A stretch of 64,000 nucleotides of DNA from Lentzea tibetensis. GTDB taxonomy: Bacteria > Actinomycetota > Actinomycetes > Mycobacteriales > Pseudonocardiaceae. Numbering within the stretch: position 1 is the stretch's first letter; the number at the start of each line of letters is the position of its first letter. Location: NCBI RefSeq assembly GCF_007845675.1, contig NZ_VOBR01000021.1, positions 62,001-126,000 of the forward strand. The letters are read 5' to 3'. The notes beneath the pieces are model-generated. The model did no database searches and was not told where the DNA came from. It saw nothing but the letters and a program-made list of their open reading frames with translations. Both the position numbers and the translations under genes were made by a program. Positions 29,775-38,036 of the stretch are shown piece after piece.

Positions 29775-31979
29775 TCATTGGTGGGGTGGCAGGCACGGCC
29801 AGGGCAGCAGGTCGGGGATGAGCGGCGGACGCCACGGCGGCGCGGGCAGGCACGGCGGCAGCGACGGCTCCGAAGGCGTGGTCGGTGCGGGTGTCGTCGG
29901 TGGCACCGTGGGCTGAGGCGGCACGAGCGTCGGCGGCACGACAGGTGGCACGACAGGTGCCACGACCGGAGGCGCCGGCTTGGCGGGCTCAGTGGTCGTG
30001 GTCGTCTGCTTGGGCGGTGTGGTCGTGGTCGTAGTGGTCGGCGGCACGCTGGACGTCGGGTCCACGGGTGGGTCGACGGGTGGGTCGACCGGCTCCCACG
30101 GGTGCGGCTTGATCGGCACGGTGACCGTCTTGGTCGCGTTGCCGAGCGTCGCCGTCACGGTCACGGTCCCGCCGCGGTGCGGCAGCCCGAACGCCCAGAA
30201 CGACATCCGGAACCGCTCGCCGGGCTCCAGCTCGTCGAGGCACTGGATGATGTTCTTGCCGACCCGTGAGCACTCGCGGCACGGCGTGAAGATCACGATG
30301 TTCTCGGTGGACGTCGCGGTCAGCTTGAGCGTCCCGGCGCGCGGGCCCCGGTTGCGGGCGGTCACGTCGACCCGCGGGTCCCAGTGCACCTGGTGCCACG
30401 TCGACACGGTCAGCTCGATGTCGTCCTTGACCGGCTGCACCTCGACGGCGACGTTGATGTTCACCGACAGCGACGTGCCCGCGTTGACGGTGCCGGTGAT
30501 CACGCCACCGGTGGCGTCGGGTGTCGCGCGCAGCCGGAACACGAACGTCGCCGACCCGCCGGGCGCCAGCGCCCCGACAGATGTGCAGGTGAGCGTCCCG
30601 GTGCCCGCCGGGCACGTGACGCTCTGGTCCGCGGCCCCGTCGACCTGCACCAGCCGGGCCGATGCGAACGACACGGCCCCGCCGACCGACTGCACACCGG
30701 GCGGCAGGTTCAGCGTCACGCTCGCCGGCGGCGCGGCCGTCTGGCCGCTGTTGCGCACCGTGATCGGCAGGTCCTTCGCGGCCTCACCGGGCGTCAGCGA
30801 GAAGCCGCTCGGCACGGTCGGCACGAGCGAGGGCGGCGTCGGCTGAGGCTGCGGCTGTGGTGACGGAGCGGGCGGCGCGGGAGCCGGCTGCGGCGGAACC
30901 GGGGCGGGAGGCGACGGCACCGTCGGCTGAGGAGGCTGTGGTGTCGGCGGCTGGGGCTGCGGCGGCTGCACCGGTGGCTGGACGGGCGACGGCTGGGTCA
31001 CCGCGGGCGGCGTCTGCGCCTGCACCGACGGGATGACCGGCGCGGGCCCGCCCGAGGCCAGCGTGATCGCGACGGCCGCGGCCAGCGCGGCCGTGGAGGC
31101 ACCGACACCGGCCAGCTGACGCGGCAACGCACTGGCGGCACCCGCCGCACCAGCGCCGGCCGCCGCGACACCGGTGACGGTCGTGGCCGTCCCGGCGAGC
31201 GCGATGTAGCCCGTGGCACCGGCACCGAGCACCAGCGGAGCGACGAAGCCCCGCAGCGCGCCGTTGACGTCCGCCAGCTCGGCGGCCAGCGCACGGCACT
31301 GCCCGCACTCGTCGAGGTGCGCCTCGACCTGCGACGTCTCCCGCTTGGACAGCCCGGCCCGCGTCCACGCGCCGAGCCGGTCGACGGTCGCCTTGCAGCG
31401 TTCCGCCGTGACCTGGGCGAGGTGCATCTGGAGGTACTGCTGCCGCAGGCCCTCACGGGCGCGGTAGGCCAGCGCGGACACGCCGTTCGCGGTGAGCCCG
31501 AGCAGCGGCGCCACCTCGGCGGGCGACTGGCCCTCGATCTCGGTGTGCCAGAGGACCATCTGCCAGCGCTCCGGCAGCGCGGCGAACGCCCGTGCGGCGA
31601 GCGAGCGCTCGAGCCCGGCCACGGCGGTGTCGCTGAACTGGACCGGCGGCGCGACGTCCGTCATGTCCTCGGTGAGGTCGAGCTTCTTGTCCCTGCGCGT
31701 CTTGTCGTACGCGGTGTGCCGCAGCGCGGTCAGCAGGTAGGCGCGGAACGCCGAGTCGGGGCCGCGACCGGCACGCAGCGTGTCCAGCACCTTGGCGAAC
31801 GCGTCCGACACCAGGTCGTCCGCCTCGGCGGTCGAGCGGGCCAGTTGGCGGGCGAGGTTGTAGGCCGCAGCGACGTGCCGTTCGTACAGCTGGCCGTACG
31901 CGTCGATCGTCCCGCCGCGCACGGACTCGATCAGCTCCGCGTCGCTGGGCCCTTGGACGTCTGCAGGAACGGTCGCCAA
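29775..31979 (-). CDS. ECF-like sigma factor fused to zinc anti-sigma domain, TM and outer domain
   Basis: 734 residues combining a complete regulatory circuit. Sigma region 2 (about 25-95: YGQLYERHVAAAYNLARQL, DDLVSDAFAKVLDTL) and region 4 (about 128-185: LPERWQMVLWHTEIEGQSPAEVAPLLGLTANGVSAL) are followed by a zinc-binding anti-sigma motif H-x3-C-x2-C (H221, C225, C228). Hydrophobic segments come at about 246-310. The outer part has a Pro/Gln-rich stalk, a DUF11/CARDB-like beta domain (about 390-515), a second beta region, and Thr/Pro-rich tails. The start is TTG at 31979 with GGAGGG upstream. It may need proteolysis to free the sigma domain. Confidence 0.85.
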   Translation of the reverse strand: MATVPADVQGPSDAELIESVRGGTIDAYGQLYERHVAAAYNLARQLARSTAEADDLVSDAFAKVLDTLRAGRGPDSAFRAYLLTALRHTAYDKTRRDKKLDLTEDMTDVAPPVQFSDTAVAGLERSLAARAFAALPERWQMVLWHTEIEGQSPAEVAPLLGLTANGVSALAYRAREGLRQQYLQMHLAQVTAERCKATVDRLGAWTRAGLSKRETSQVEAHLDECGQCRALAAELADVNGALRGFVAPLVLGAGATGYIALAGTATTVTGVAAAGAGAAGAASALPRQLAGVGASTAALAAAVAITLASGGPAPVIPSVQAQTPPAVTQPSPVQPPVQPPQPQPPTPQPPQPTVPSPPAPVPPQPAPAPPAPSPQPQPQPTPPSLVPTVPSGFSLTPGEAAKDLPITVRNSGQTAAPPASVTLNLPPGVQSVGGAVSFASARLVQVDGAADQSVTCPAGTGTLTCTSVGALAPGGSATFVFRLRATPDATGGVITGTVNAGTSLSVNINVAVEVQPVKDDIELTVSTWHQVHWDPRVDVTARNRGPRAGTLKLTATSTENIVIFTPCRECSRVGKNIIQCLDELEPGERFRMSFWAFGLPHRGGTVTVTATLGNATKTVTVPIKPHPWEPVDPPVDPPVDPTSSVPPTTTTTTTPPKQTTTTTEPAKPAPPVVAPVVPPVVPPTLVPPQPTVPPTTPAPTTPSEPSLPPCLPAPPWRPPLIPDLLPWPCLPPHQ

Positions 31980-32121
31980 GTCTTGTGTCCCTCCTCGCGG
32001 GGCTCAGTGTGACGTACGGCATCGCACACAGTCACGTCGAACCCCCCGACCGGATTGCGTCACGAACGTGGAGCGCCCGCGTCTCCTTGCTGGATGCGAC
32101 CGGGAAGGAAGAGGTGTCCGG

Positions 32122-32889
32122 GTGGGTGTTGCACAGGAGGAACGCCTGCTGAGGTCCAGGTGGCGGACCGCCACGATGGCAGCGGGATGGGCGTTTCCGG
32201 CCGACTGGCAGCTCGCCGAGGTGGACGAGGTGTGCGCTGTGATGCTCGGCGCCGCCGACCCCGGTGACGCGCTCGTCCGGCTCGGGAGGGCTCGCGCCGA
32301 GGCCGGAGCCGGGCTCAGCGAGACGTTGCTGGACCTCGCGGCGTTGCACGCGGTGCTGACCGAGGGCACGGCGATGGTGGGCGCTGATGTCGACGCGTTG
32401 CCCGCGCGGATGCTGCGGATGACCGCGCTCGGCTGGGCGGACGTCATCACCAAGCAGGTCGGCAGCTGCGCGTCGGAGGACCCGCTCACCGGTCTCGCCA
32501 CGGCGGCGTACCTGCGGACCCGGCTCGGCGAGGTGTACCGCGAGCTGTCCGTTCCCTCGGCGGTCTACCTGCTGGTGCTGCTGCGGCTCGACCTGTCGCA
32601 GGCGACCGGCTGGTCCCGCGTGGTCGCGATGACGCTCCTCTCGGACGCCATGCGCACGGTCTTCGACGGTGGCGAGACGCTCGCGACCATCGGTCCCGGT
32701 GTCGCCGCCGTGCTCACCAGACGCGACGACGTGCTCGCCAGACAGATCTCCAACCTGCGGGTTCTCGCCGCCGACAGCCTGGCCGTCGACCCGCACGTCC
32801 GCCCGACCGGACCGGCCGACGTCTGGATCGAACGGCTGCCCGCCACGCACGCGGAAGCCTGCACGCTCATCACCGCTCTCGGACGCTGA
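32122..32889 (+). CDS. Degenerate GGDEF-domain-like regulatory protein
   Basis: About 255 residues. An N-terminal helical part precedes DPLTGLATAAYLRTRLGEVY, very close to the start of GGDEF domains (DxLTGLxNR). The following LLVLLRLDLS matches the LLxLDLD strand, but where GGDEF should stand there is IGPGVAAVL. I infer a GGDEF fold without cyclase activity. GTG at 32122 has GGAAGAGG upstream; ATG at 32176 is the alternative. It is divergent from the sigma fusion gene, which suggests a shared regulatory theme. Confidence 0.6.
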   Translation: MGVAQEERLLRSRWRTATMAAGWAFPADWQLAEVDEVCAVMLGAADPGDALVRLGRARAEAGAGLSETLLDLAALHAVLTEGTAMVGADVDALPARMLRMTALGWADVITKQVGSCASEDPLTGLATAAYLRTRLGEVYRELSVPSAVYLLVLLRLDLSQATGWSRVVAMTLLSDAMRTVFDGGETLATIGPGVAAVLTRRDDVLARQISNLRVLAADSLAVDPHVRPTGPADVWIERLPATHAEACTLITALGR

Positions 32890-32939
32890 CTCCCCTGTCC
32901 CGCGTCCGAACTCTTCCCGTCCCCACCGGAAGTGTTCTA

Positions 32940-32961
32940 TTGTTCTAGTTCACTAGAACAA
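32940..32961. promoter_or_regulatory. GntR operator, 9-bp inverted repeat
   Basis: TTGTTCTAG-TTCA-CTAGAACAA is a perfect 9-bp inverted repeat with a 4-bp spacer, 15 bases before the regulator start. A third half-like TGTTCTA lies just upstream (32933-32939). It sits where the promoter must be, so it is likely the autoregulatory operator of the YtrA-type regulator. Confidence 0.8.
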
Positions 32962-32976
32962 TCTGGGGAGCACGTG

Positions 32977-33369
32977 GTGGTCGAGTTCAGGGTCGACCGG
33001 GCCAGCGGCCTACCGGCCTACCTGCAGTTGGGCAGGCAGGTCAGGGAGGCGCTGCGCCTGGGGTGGCTCCAGCCGGGCGATCGGTTGCCGACCGTCCGCG
33101 ACGTCGTCGCGACCAGCGGCGTGAACGCGAACACCGTGCTCAAGGCCTATCGCGAACTGGAGCTGGCCGGCCTCGTCGAGGCGCGCCAGGGCTCCGGCAC
33201 CTACGTGAAGTCGTCGCTGGGTTCCGCCGCGCCCGAAGCGCTGGACGACCTCCGGGCGAAGTTCGCGGCCTGGGTGCGCGAGGCGCGCTCCGCCGGGTTG
33301 GAGGACGAGGACATCGACGCGCTGGTGCGCGCGGTGCTGAGCGGGGGATCCGATGACGGTGCTGGCTGA
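32977..33369 (+). CDS. GntR-family regulator, YtrA type
   Basis: 130 residues: winged helix LPAYLQLGRQVREALRLGWLQPGDRLPTVRDVVATSGVNANTVLKAYRELELAGLVEARQGSGTYV, then a short helical C-terminal region, as in the YtrA subfamily that controls ABC transporter operons. GTG at 32977 is preceded by GGGGAG at a good distance; another GTG lies just upstream at 32974. It heads the double ABC operon, with a strong operator overlapping its promoter. Confidence 0.92.
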   Translation: MVEFRVDRASGLPAYLQLGRQVREALRLGWLQPGDRLPTVRDVVATSGVNANTVLKAYRELELAGLVEARQGSGTYVKSSLGSAAPEALDDLRAKFAAWVREARSAGLEDEDIDALVRAVLSGGSDDGAG

Positions 33370-33402
33370 AGCTGTCCTTGGTAGTTGGACAGGAGCTGCG
33401 GC

Positions 33403-34200
33403 ATGACCGTGCGAGTCGCTGGCGTGTCGAAGCGGGTGCTCCGGAACTGCACGTTCGAGCTGCCCGGCGGCGGGGTCACCGCGCTGGTCGGTGCCAACGG
33501 TGCGGGCAAGACCACCCTGCTGAACGTGCTGGCGGGCCACCTGACCGCGGACTCGGGTCACGTCGCGGTCGCCGGGCGGGTGGCGTTCGTGGCGCAGGAC
33601 AAGCCGATGTACAAGGGTTTCACGCCGCTGGACGTGCTCCGGTTCGGCGGTCACATGAACAAGGTGTGGGACGAGTACAAGGCGCACAGCTGGCTGCACC
33701 GCTACAAGGTGCCGCTGAAGCGGCGCTGCGGTGAGCTCTCCGCCGGGCAACGCGCGCACGTCGCGTTCGCGCTGGCGCTCGGCTCGCGGCCGGACGTGCT
33801 GCTGCTCGACGAGCCGCTGTCCGAACTGGACCCGCTGGCGCGCCGCAGGGTGGTGCGCGACCTGCTCGCGGAGGTCGCGGACACAGGGATGACGCTGCTG
33901 TACTCGACGCACGTGGTCGCCGAGCTGGGTGGTGTCGCCGACCGGTTGTTGTTGCTGTCGAACGGGAAGCTGATCGTCGACGGCGACACCGACGAACTGC
34001 TCGGCCAGCACGTGGAGATCACCGGTCCGGCGGCCGACCAGCCTCCGGTGCGCGGTGACGTCGTGCTGGCGAGGCACTACGACCGCCAGTCGACGTTTCT
34101 CGTGCGCTGCCAAGGGGAAGCGGTCGCCGAGGAGCCGTGGTCGGCGCGCCCGGTCACGCTCGAGGAGCTGGTCGTCGCGCACCTGGAGGCCGTGGCGTGA
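33403..34200 (+). CDS. ABC transporter ATP-binding protein (copy 1)
   Basis: 265-residue ATPase. Walker A is GANGAGKTT, the signature is the non-standard LSAGQRAH, Walker B is VLLLDEPLSELDP, and the H-loop is STHVV. A C-terminal extension of about 60 residues follows. ATG at 33403 has AGGAG upstream. Its stop overlaps the permease start (GTGA). It is paralogous to the second ATPase at 35618. Confidence 0.93.
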   Translation: MTVRVAGVSKRVLRNCTFELPGGGVTALVGANGAGKTTLLNVLAGHLTADSGHVAVAGRVAFVAQDKPMYKGFTPLDVLRFGGHMNKVWDEYKAHSWLHRYKVPLKRRCGELSAGQRAHVAFALALGSRPDVLLLDEPLSELDPLARRRVVRDLLAEVADTGMTLLYSTHVVAELGGVADRLLLLSNGKLIVDGDTDELLGQHVEITGPAADQPPVRGDVVLARHYDRQSTFLVRCQGEAVAEEPWSARPVTLEELVVAHLEAVA

Positions 34201-35075
34201 GAGGCCTGTTGTGGCTGACGTGGCGTCAGCACCGGTGGGTGCTGTGCTCGACCGCGGTGGTCGTGCTGCTCGCGTCGTGGCTGCTGATCGAGCTGGACCT
34301 CGCGAACACGCCGGGCGATGCCGTTCCGCTGTCCGGCTTCTACGCGCAGCTGGTGCAGACGGCGTTCGGTGGTCTGGTCGGGATGTTCTGGGGCGCACCG
34401 CTGGTCGCCCGCGAGTTCGAGGAGCGCACGTACCTCGTCGCGTGGGGCCAGGACGTCTCGCCGGAGCGGTGGCTCGCGGGCAAGGTCGCGCTGCTGGGGC
34501 TCGTCGCGGTGCTGCTGGCCGTGCCGATCGGCCTCGGTGACGGGTACCGCGGCCACCAGGACGTGTCGTGGGACGTGTTCGAGGTGAGCCCGCTGGTGCA
34601 GGCCGGGTACGTGCTCTTCGGGCTCGCCGCCGGCGTGCTGATGAGCGCGCTCGTGCGGCACACGCTGACCTCGATGGGGCTGACGCTCGCGCTGTACGTC
34701 GCCGTCCGGATGGTGATGTCGCTCGGCGCCCGCGACCACTACCTGCCGACCGAGCGCGTGTTGTCAGAGGTGGGTGAGGCCAGGCAGCTGCCGGAAGGCG
34801 TGCAGATCGTCGAGACCGGGTACCTGGACGGCGACGGTCACGTGATGGGCATGCCGTCCGAGTGCACGGCGTTCGTGAACCCGCAGAACTGCATCCGGAC
34901 GCACGGCGGCGCGCACAGCTTCGTCGACTTCCAGCCGATCGACCGCCTGCCCGGCTTCCAGGTCGCCGAGTTCTTCGCGTTCACGGCGTTCGCCGCCGGG
35001 CTGTTCTTCCTCGCTTTTCTGCGGCTGCGCAGGGGATGGCGGCCGTCGCGATCGCATCGGAGGATCGCCGCGTGA
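34197..35075 (+). CDS. ABC transporter permease (copy 1)
   Basis: 292 residues, six predicted membrane helices, starting MRGLLWLTWRQHRWVL. FWGAPLVAREFEERTYLVAWGQDVSPERWLAGK is shared with the other two permeases of the operon and looks like a conserved cytosolic coupling segment. A large outer loop (about 185-255) separates the last two helices. ABC-2 type of unknown substrate. Coupled to the ATPase upstream and the next permease downstream. Confidence 0.85.
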   Translation: MRGLLWLTWRQHRWVLCSTAVVVLLASWLLIELDLANTPGDAVPLSGFYAQLVQTAFGGLVGMFWGAPLVAREFEERTYLVAWGQDVSPERWLAGKVALLGLVAVLLAVPIGLGDGYRGHQDVSWDVFEVSPLVQAGYVLFGLAAGVLMSALVRHTLTSMGLTLALYVAVRMVMSLGARDHYLPTERVLSEVGEARQLPEGVQIVETGYLDGDGHVMGMPSECTAFVNPQNCIRTHGGAHSFVDFQPIDRLPGFQVAEFFAFTAFAAGLFFLAFLRLRRGWRPSRSHRRIAA

Positions 35076-35617
35076 CCGGGCTGCTGTGGGTCACCTGGCG
35101 CCAGCACCGCGCGGTGGTGAGCTGGACGACGGTGCTCGTCCTGGTCGTGGTGCTGTTCTCACCGGATCTGATCGACTGGGCGTTCCGCAACGCGTTCGGT
35201 GCTGTGGTGGCGGTGTTCTGGGGTGCGCCGCTGGTCGCGCGGGAGTTCGAGGAGCGCACGTACCTCGTGGCGTGGGGCCAGGACGTCTCGCCCGCGCGGT
35301 GGCTGGCCGTGAAGTGCGGCCTGCTGGGATCCGCGGCCGTGGTGCTGGCCGCGTTGCTCGACGTGCGGCAGATCGGCTTCACGCTGTTCGGGTTCGCGCT
35401 CGGTGTCGTAGCGGGCTTCGTGACGCGGCGGACGGTGCCCGCGATCGCGTTCACGCTGGTCGGGTACGTGCTGGTGCGCTGGCTGTTCGCCGGTGAGACC
35501 AGCGTGTGGCTGTTCGAGTCGAGCGTCCTTTGTGGAGTGTTCGGCGCCGTGTTGATCCCGGTCGCGTTCGTGCTGCTCTCGTGGCGGACGAACGCCTTTC
35601 GGATGGGGGTGGCGTGA
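35072..35617 (+). CDS. ABC transporter permease (copy 2, short)
   Basis: 181 residues, starting MTGLLWVTWRQHRAVV, with the same FWGAPLVAREFEERTYLVAWGQDVSPARWLA block. It lacks the large outer loop seen in the other two copies, so it is probably a trimmed paralogue. The GTG overlaps the stop of copy 1 and the next ATPase starts directly after its stop codon. Confidence 0.82.
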   Translation: MTGLLWVTWRQHRAVVSWTTVLVLVVVLFSPDLIDWAFRNAFGAVVAVFWGAPLVAREFEERTYLVAWGQDVSPARWLAVKCGLLGSAAVVLAALLDVRQIGFTLFGFALGVVAGFVTRRTVPAIAFTLVGYVLVRWLFAGETSVWLFESSVLCGVFGAVLIPVAFVLLSWRTNAFRMGVA

Positions 35618-36415
35618 ATGGGGATTCACGTCGAAGGTGTGTCGAAATGGGTGTTGCGCGACTGCTCGTTCGAGTTGCCGTCCGGGAGCGTGACCGCGCT
35701 GGTCGGTGCGAACGGCGCGGGCAAGACGACGCTGCTGTCGTTGCTGGCCGGTCTGCTCTCCGCTGACTCCGGCCAGGTGCGCGCCGACGGGCGCGTGGCG
35801 TTCGTCGCGCAGGACAAGCCGCTGTACAAGCACTTCACCGCGACGGACGCGCTGAGCTTCGGCAAGCACACCAACAAGGTGTGGGACCAGGAGCGGGCGG
35901 TCGGGTGGCTCTCGCGGTTCGGGGTTCCGTTGAAGCGCGCGTCCGGCAGGTTGTCCGGAGGCCAACGAGCGCACATCTCGTTCGCCGTGGCTCTGGGTTC
36001 CCGGCCGGATGTGCTGCTGCTCGACGAGCCGCTGTCCGAGCTGGATCCGCTGGTGCGCAAGGAGGTCACCGCCGCTCTGCTCGGTTTCGTGGCCGACGAG
36101 GGCACGACTCTGGTGCTGTCGACGCACGTGGTGTCGGAGCTGTCCGGTGTCGCCGACCGGTTGTTGTTGCTGGCGCAGGGGGAGCTGCTCGTCTCGGGTG
36201 AGGTGGACGACCTGCTCGGGTCGCACGTCTCGTACGTGGGGCCGGTGTCCACCGCGGCGCCTGGGCCCGGTGACGTCGTGCTCGCGCGGCACACGGCCGC
36301 GCAGTCGCAGTTCCTGGTGCGCACGCCGTCACCTGTTTCCGTTGCGGAGCCGTGGGTTTCGCGTCCCGTGTCGCTGGAAGACCTCGTACTGGCTCACCTG
36401 GAGGTGGCCGAATGA
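35618..36415 (+). CDS. ABC transporter ATP-binding protein (copy 2)
   Basis: 265 residues with Walker A GANGAGKTT, signature LSGGQRAH, Walker B VLLLDEPLSELDP and STHVV H-loop. Same length and layout as copy 1, and close in sequence throughout, including the C-terminal extension (GDVVLARH). This copy has the canonical LSGGQ that copy 1 has altered. It overlaps the last permease start (ATGA). Confidence 0.93.
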   Translation: MGIHVEGVSKWVLRDCSFELPSGSVTALVGANGAGKTTLLSLLAGLLSADSGQVRADGRVAFVAQDKPLYKHFTATDALSFGKHTNKVWDQERAVGWLSRFGVPLKRASGRLSGGQRAHISFAVALGSRPDVLLLDEPLSELDPLVRKEVTAALLGFVADEGTTLVLSTHVVSELSGVADRLLLLAQGELLVSGEVDDLLGSHVSYVGPVSTAAPGPGDVVLARHTAAQSQFLVRTPSPVSVAEPWVSRPVSLEDLVLAHLEVAE

Positions 36416-37335
36416 TCTGGGTGACCTACCGCCAGCACCGCTGGCTCGTGGCGGGCACGGCGCTGGCCGTCGCGCTGATGGCGCTCGTCCGCGTGCTGCC
36501 GAGGATGCCGGACTACATCTCCTACGGGGCCTTCGGTGCGATCGCCGCGGTGTTCTGGGGCGCGCCGCTGCTCGCGCGGGAGTACGAGGAGCGCACGCAC
36601 GTCTTCGCGTGGTCGCAGGACGTCAGCCAGGGGCGGTGGCTGGCGGGCAAGGTGCTCGCGCTGGGGGCCGCGCTGACGTTGTTCGCGGTGGTGCTGTGGC
36701 TGGCCGGCCTGGGGACCACGACCTCGAGGTACCCGTGGGACAGCTTCGAGCTGGGGCTGTTCCCGTTGCTCGGCTACGCCTGGTTCGGTTTCGCGCTCGG
36801 GCTCGCGGCAAGTGCGCTGACCAGGCGGACTCTGGTCGCGATGGGGTTGTCGCTCTTCGTGTTCACGGTGACCAGGGTGGTGCTCGCGCGCTGGGGGCGC
36901 GAGCACTACCTTCCTCCGGTCCACACCTGGCGCCCCGACCCGCCGCCTGGCGTCGACTACGTGCCGCAGCTGCCGCGCGACGGCCTCTGGATCGACAGCG
37001 GCTACGCCGACCGCAACGGTGACCCGATGCCGCCACCGCTGCAGTGCAACGGCGACGACACGTGCCTCAAGGCGAACGGTCAGATCGGGCACTTCGTCGA
37101 CTACCAGCCAGGTTCCCGCTTGGTCACGTTCCAGCTGATCGAGTTCGCGATCTTCGTGGTGCTGGCCGCCCTGCTGCTGTTCGTGGCGTTCAGAGCGCTC
37201 CGGCGTGGTACGCGCTCCAGGCCGACGGGAAGCGCGGCCGGAACCCCAGTTCCCGCTGGATCCGGTTCGTCGACACGATCCCGTGCCACGGATCCGGATG
37301 CTGCGTCGGTTCGGCCGGAAGAGGAACCCCGTTGA
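36412..37335 (+). CDS. ABC transporter permease (copy 3) with read-through tail
   Basis: 307 residues; starts MIWVTYRQHRWLVAG and has FWGAPLLAREYEERTHVFAWSQDVSQGRWLAGK. Six helices and an outer loop of about 80 residues with a possible disulfide (CNGDDTC). After the last helix (RALRRGTRSR) the last about 45 residues are low complexity and are encoded antisense to the epimerase gene; the original stop has probably been lost. It ends the double ABC operon. Confidence 0.82.
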   Translation: MIWVTYRQHRWLVAGTALAVALMALVRVLPRMPDYISYGAFGAIAAVFWGAPLLAREYEERTHVFAWSQDVSQGRWLAGKVLALGAALTLFAVVLWLAGLGTTTSRYPWDSFELGLFPLLGYAWFGFALGLAASALTRRTLVAMGLSLFVFTVTRVVLARWGREHYLPPVHTWRPDPPPGVDYVPQLPRDGLWIDSGYADRNGDPMPPPLQCNGDDTCLKANGQIGHFVDYQPGSRLVTFQLIEFAIFVVLAALLLFVAFRALRRGTRSRPTGSAAGTPVPAGSGSSTRSRATDPDAASVRPEEEPR

Positions 37336-37975
37336 TCTGGTGCAGTTCCGCGGCCGTCATCGGACTGTCGTCGGCGGCGTTGTAGATCCCGGTGTGCGGC
37401 GCGTCGAGCGCGAGGAACAACGCCTGCGCGACGTCCGCGTGGTGGATCAGGTGCAGCCGGTGGTGGGCGGGCCAGGTGCTCGCCCACCGCAGCGCCTCGC
37501 GCAGGTGCGGGTCGCCGTCGCCGTAGACGAACGCGAGCCGCACGATCGTCCCGTTCGTCGCCTTCTCACCCAGCGCCTTGGTTCTCGCGTACTCGCCCCA
37601 CTGCACGGGAGGTTCCGCCGGATCGTCCTCAGTGGACGGACGGCCGAGTCCTTCCGGGTACACCAGGTTCGTGCTGACGTGGACGAACCTGGGTACCTCC
37701 CTCGCCGCCTCCACGAGCTTCCTGGTGCCGCCGACGTTGGTCGCCTCGTGGTCGGTGTCCGTGCGGAGGCCGGCGGCGAGGTGCAGCACGGCGTCCGCTC
37801 CGTGGACGAGCTCCTTGAGCGCGTTGTCGTCGTTCAGGTCGCCGTTGACGACCGTGGCGCCGGGGACCGTTCCGGTGCGGACCAGCGCGGTCACCTCGTA
37901 CCCCCTGGCCAGGAGCCGCGGCAGCAGCCTGCTGCCGACCCGCCCGGTCGCGCCGGTCAGTGCGATTCGTGTCAT
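37190..37975 (-). CDS. NAD(P)-dependent epimerase/dehydratase (extended SDR)
   Basis: 261 residues, Rossmann start ALTGATGRVGSRLL, then GDLNDDNALKELV, DAVLHLAAGL, VHVSTNLVYPEG (Ser/Thr and partner) and EYARTKALGEKA with the YxxxK pair. Its substrate is unknown. It is divergent from an HTH regulator 61 bp away, a pairing common in actinomycetes. Its 3' end overlaps the converging permease by 146 bp. Confidence 0.88.
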   Translation of the reverse strand: MTRIALTGATGRVGSRLLPRLLARGYEVTALVRTGTVPGATVVNGDLNDDNALKELVHGADAVLHLAAGLRTDTDHEATNVGGTRKLVEAAREVPRFVHVSTNLVYPEGLGRPSTEDDPAEPPVQWGEYARTKALGEKATNGTIVRLAFVYGDGDPHLREALRWASTWPAHHRLHLIHHADVAQALFLALDAPHTGIYNAADDSPMTAAELHQINGVPLPAEPTQHPDPWHGIVSTNRIQRELGFRPRFPSAWSAYHAGAL

Positions 37976-38036
37976 GCGTCCAGCCTGTTGTTCTTCGTCT
38001 CGGCCAACCAGGGACTGTTGATCCCCGGCTAACCTC

